Shown: in pieces, positions 4,820 through 6,351 of the stretch
Layout of the letters: every line of letters begins with the position of its first letter
Numbering within the stretch: position 1 is the stretch's first letter
Assembly (NCBI GenBank): GCA_027620395.1
Contig: JAQBZY010000086.1
Location: 1 to 6,351 of the forward strand
Direction of reading: 5' to 3'
DNA from: Pseudomonadota bacterium
GTDB lineage: Bacteria > Pseudomonadota > Alphaproteobacteria > Rhodospirillales > Casp-alpha2
DNA: 6,351 nt
Position numbers and translations under genes: made by a program
The notes under the pieces: model-generated
The model's input: only the letters and a program-made list of their open reading frames with translations
Databases searched by the model: none
Told to the model about the DNA's origin: nothing

Positions 4820-6351
4820 ACTGGAAGCCTTCCGATATCACCGAACCCGGCCGGCGGACCCTAGGTGGCGCGCCGGAGGGTGTCGATATCATCGTTGCCG
4901 CCGAGTTGGCAGCGGCCGGCAAGATCGTGACGATGGTGATGCTGGACGATGCGGCAATGGACCGGCGGGCCGAGGCGGCGGCACTATTGGCGCCGGAGCT
5001 TGAAACCGTGGCGCTGCCGGCGTGGGACTGCCTTCCCTACGACCGGGTGTCACCGCGCCGCGCCATCCTCGGACGGCGTCTGGCGGCATTGGGTCGTGTC
5101 GTCGAACCGGCGTCGGCTGGCCGGCTGGTTCTGACGACCGTCTCTGCCGTGTTGCAGCGGGTGCCGCCAAGGGCGGCCGTCGCCGGTGCCGGGCGGCGGA
5201 TCGGCAAGGGAACGCGGCTGGCTCAGAATGCGTTGACGGGAGAACTCGAGCGGTTCGGCTTCGCCCGCGTCGAAACCGTGACCGAGCCCGGCGAATATGC
5301 GGTCCGGGGTGGCATTGTCGATCTCTATCCGGCTGGCGCCGGTCAACCGGTGCGGCTCGATTTCTTCGGCGATGACATAGACACGCTGCGCGTCTTCGAT
5401 CCGGCGACCCAACGCAGCACTGGAGACATTTCCGCCGTCGTTCTGACGCCGGTGAGCGAGGCACCGCTCGACAAGGATGCCATCGTCCGCTTCCGGTCGG
5501 GATACCGGAAAATGTTCGGACACGCCGGTGACGACGATCCGCTCTATGAATCGGTGAGCGAAGGAAGGCGGCACCCCGGTTTCGAACACTGGCTGCCGCT
5601 CTATCATGACCGCCTCGAAACACTGTTCGACTATCTGTCGGATGCCGTCCTGATGTTCGATCATCAAGCCGATGCGGCGATCAAGGCCCGGTGCGACTTG
5701 ATCATCGAATATTATCAGGCCCGGGTTTCAAATTTGCGGTCTGGCGACAGCGTTCCCTACCGCCCGGTGCCGCCGGACAGCCTGTTCCTGGACGAGGCGG
5801 CGCTACAGGAATGCTTGATCGGTCGCGCCGTGATAGATGTCAGTCCGTTCAGCGCTGGCGATGCGGCGGCCGGAGGCCTCGACGCTGGCGGCGGCCTCGG
5901 GCGGGATTTCGCCGATGTCCGGGTCGATCCCAAGGCCAATCTTTACGATGCCGTGGTCCGGGATTTGCTAGAACATGCGGCCAAAGGCCGGACCGTCATC
6001 GTCGTCGCCATGAGCGAGGGTTCCGCCGAGCGGCTGCACGGATTGCTGCGCGAACATGGCGCCACGTTGGCCAGGACCGACGGCGCCGGAATCAGGTCGG
6101 ACAAGGCCGACGGCAAGGCGCATCTTGTCGTTGCCGGCCTCGAACGGGGGTTTCGGCACGGCAATCTGGTCGTCATTACCGAGACCGATATCCTGGGCGA
6201 GCGGATGTCACGCCCTGGCCGCCGCCGGGTACGGCCGGAAAACTTCATCGCCGAGATATCGGCGCTCGGCGCCGGCGATATGGTGGTGCACGTCGATCAC
6301 GGGATCGGCCAGTTCGAAGGATTGGAAACCATCGCCGTCGGCGGCGCGCCT
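4816..6351 (+). CDS. mfd: Transcription-repair coupling factor Mfd (N-terminal part, cut by window edge)
   Basis: The first 512 codons of a protein that is normally about 1150 residues; the frame is open to the last base, so the truncation is only the window edge. Mfd pushes stalled RNA polymerase off DNA and recruits UvrA for excision repair. Visible here are the UvrB-like N-terminal domains (about 15-340), which lack a Walker A motif as expected. They include PAWDCLPYDRVSP (68-80), the LLTTVSAVLQRVPP-like segment, EPGEYAVRGGIVDLYPAG and FFGDD-DTLRVFD. The less conserved domain 3 region follows, with a Gly/Ala-rich stretch SAGDAAAGGLDAGGGLG. The RNA-polymerase-interacting domain begins at GDMVVHVDHGIGQFEG (487-502). 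The helicase motor lies outside the window. ATG 4816 overlaps the sdhE stop by ATGA, so translation is probably coupled; no strong Shine-Dalgarno of its own is seen. Confidence 0.95.
   Translation, partial: MNWKPSDITEPGRRTLGGAPEGVDIIVAAELAAAGKIVTMVMLDDAAMDRRAEAAALLAPELETVALPAWDCLPYDRVSPRRAILGRRLAALGRVVEPASAGRLVLTTVSAVLQRVPPRAAVAGAGRRIGKGTRLAQNALTGELERFGFARVETVTEPGEYAVRGGIVDLYPAGAGQPVRLDFFGDDIDTLRVFDPATQRSTGDISAVVLTPVSEAPLDKDAIVRFRSGYRKMFGHAGDDDPLYESVSEGRRHPGFEHWLPLYHDRLETLFDYLSDAVLMFDHQADAAIKARCDLIIEYYQARVSNLRSGDSVPYRPVPPDSLFLDEAALQECLIGRAVIDVSPFSAGDAAAGGLDAGGGLGRDFADVRVDPKANLYDAVVRDLLEHAAKGRTVIVVAMSEGSAERLHGLLREHGATLARTDGAGIRSDKADGKAHLVVAGLERGFRHGNLVVITETDILGERMSRPGRRRVRPENFIAEISALGAGDMVVHVDHGIGQFEGLETIAVGGAP

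Noticed and set aside
4889..5667. Long minus-strand frames (4889-5623 and 5050-5667) opposite mfd
   Set aside because: The mfd reading on the + strand matches the family along its whole length; the minus-strand products are Arg/Pro-rich and resemble nothing.

Overview
The window looks like a piece of an alphaproteobacterial chromosome, most likely from the Rhodospirillales or a nearby group. This rests on high GC, closely packed genes, and the divergent layout recG / sdhE-mfd with a DUF502 membrane-protein gene beyond recG, an arrangement I recall from alphaproteobacteria. Every gene but one has ordinary high-GC coding sequence. I see no mobile element, CRISPR array, tRNA or rRNA, and no gene-free stretch longer than about 110 bases.

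Left part (1-2070, + strand): a tight three-gene run. It starts with a short leader (1-97) carrying a possible promoter, a hairpin and a good Shine-Dalgarno site. A stand-alone cyclic-nucleotide-binding domain protein (98-442) comes first. Six bases later is an alpha/beta hydrolase with the complete active-site set of fluoroacetate dehalogenases (449-1342). Two bases later is a DUF502 inner-membrane protein (1345-2070). The spacing suggests one transcript.

Middle (2071-2408): a 76-residue, lower-GC hypothetical ORF on the minus strand (2110-2340). It converges with the DUF502 gene and lies just downstream of recG. It is the least explained gene here.

Right part (2409-6351): recG on the minus strand (2409-4490) is complete, with all helicase motifs. 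An 80-bp divergent intergenic region carries a good sigma70-like promoter for the + strand, and its -10 overlaps a -10-like element facing recG. The + strand then has sdhE (4571-4819, GTG start, SDH flavinylation factor) overlapping by ATGA with mfd (4816 to the window edge, first 512 codons). RecG (fork and D-loop remodelling) and Mfd (removal of stalled RNA polymerase, recruitment of excision repair) both deal with replication-transcription problems. SdhE belongs to respiratory-enzyme assembly and is co-transcribed with mfd by position rather than by obvious function.

Most worth a second look: the SdhE protein has Cys where the family's near-invariant RGxxE arginine should be; the fluoroacetate-dehalogenase-like hydrolase is coupled to a lone cyclic-nucleotide sensor; and the small low-GC ORF sits between DUF502 and recG. 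I found no clear evidence of a wholly new multi-gene system.
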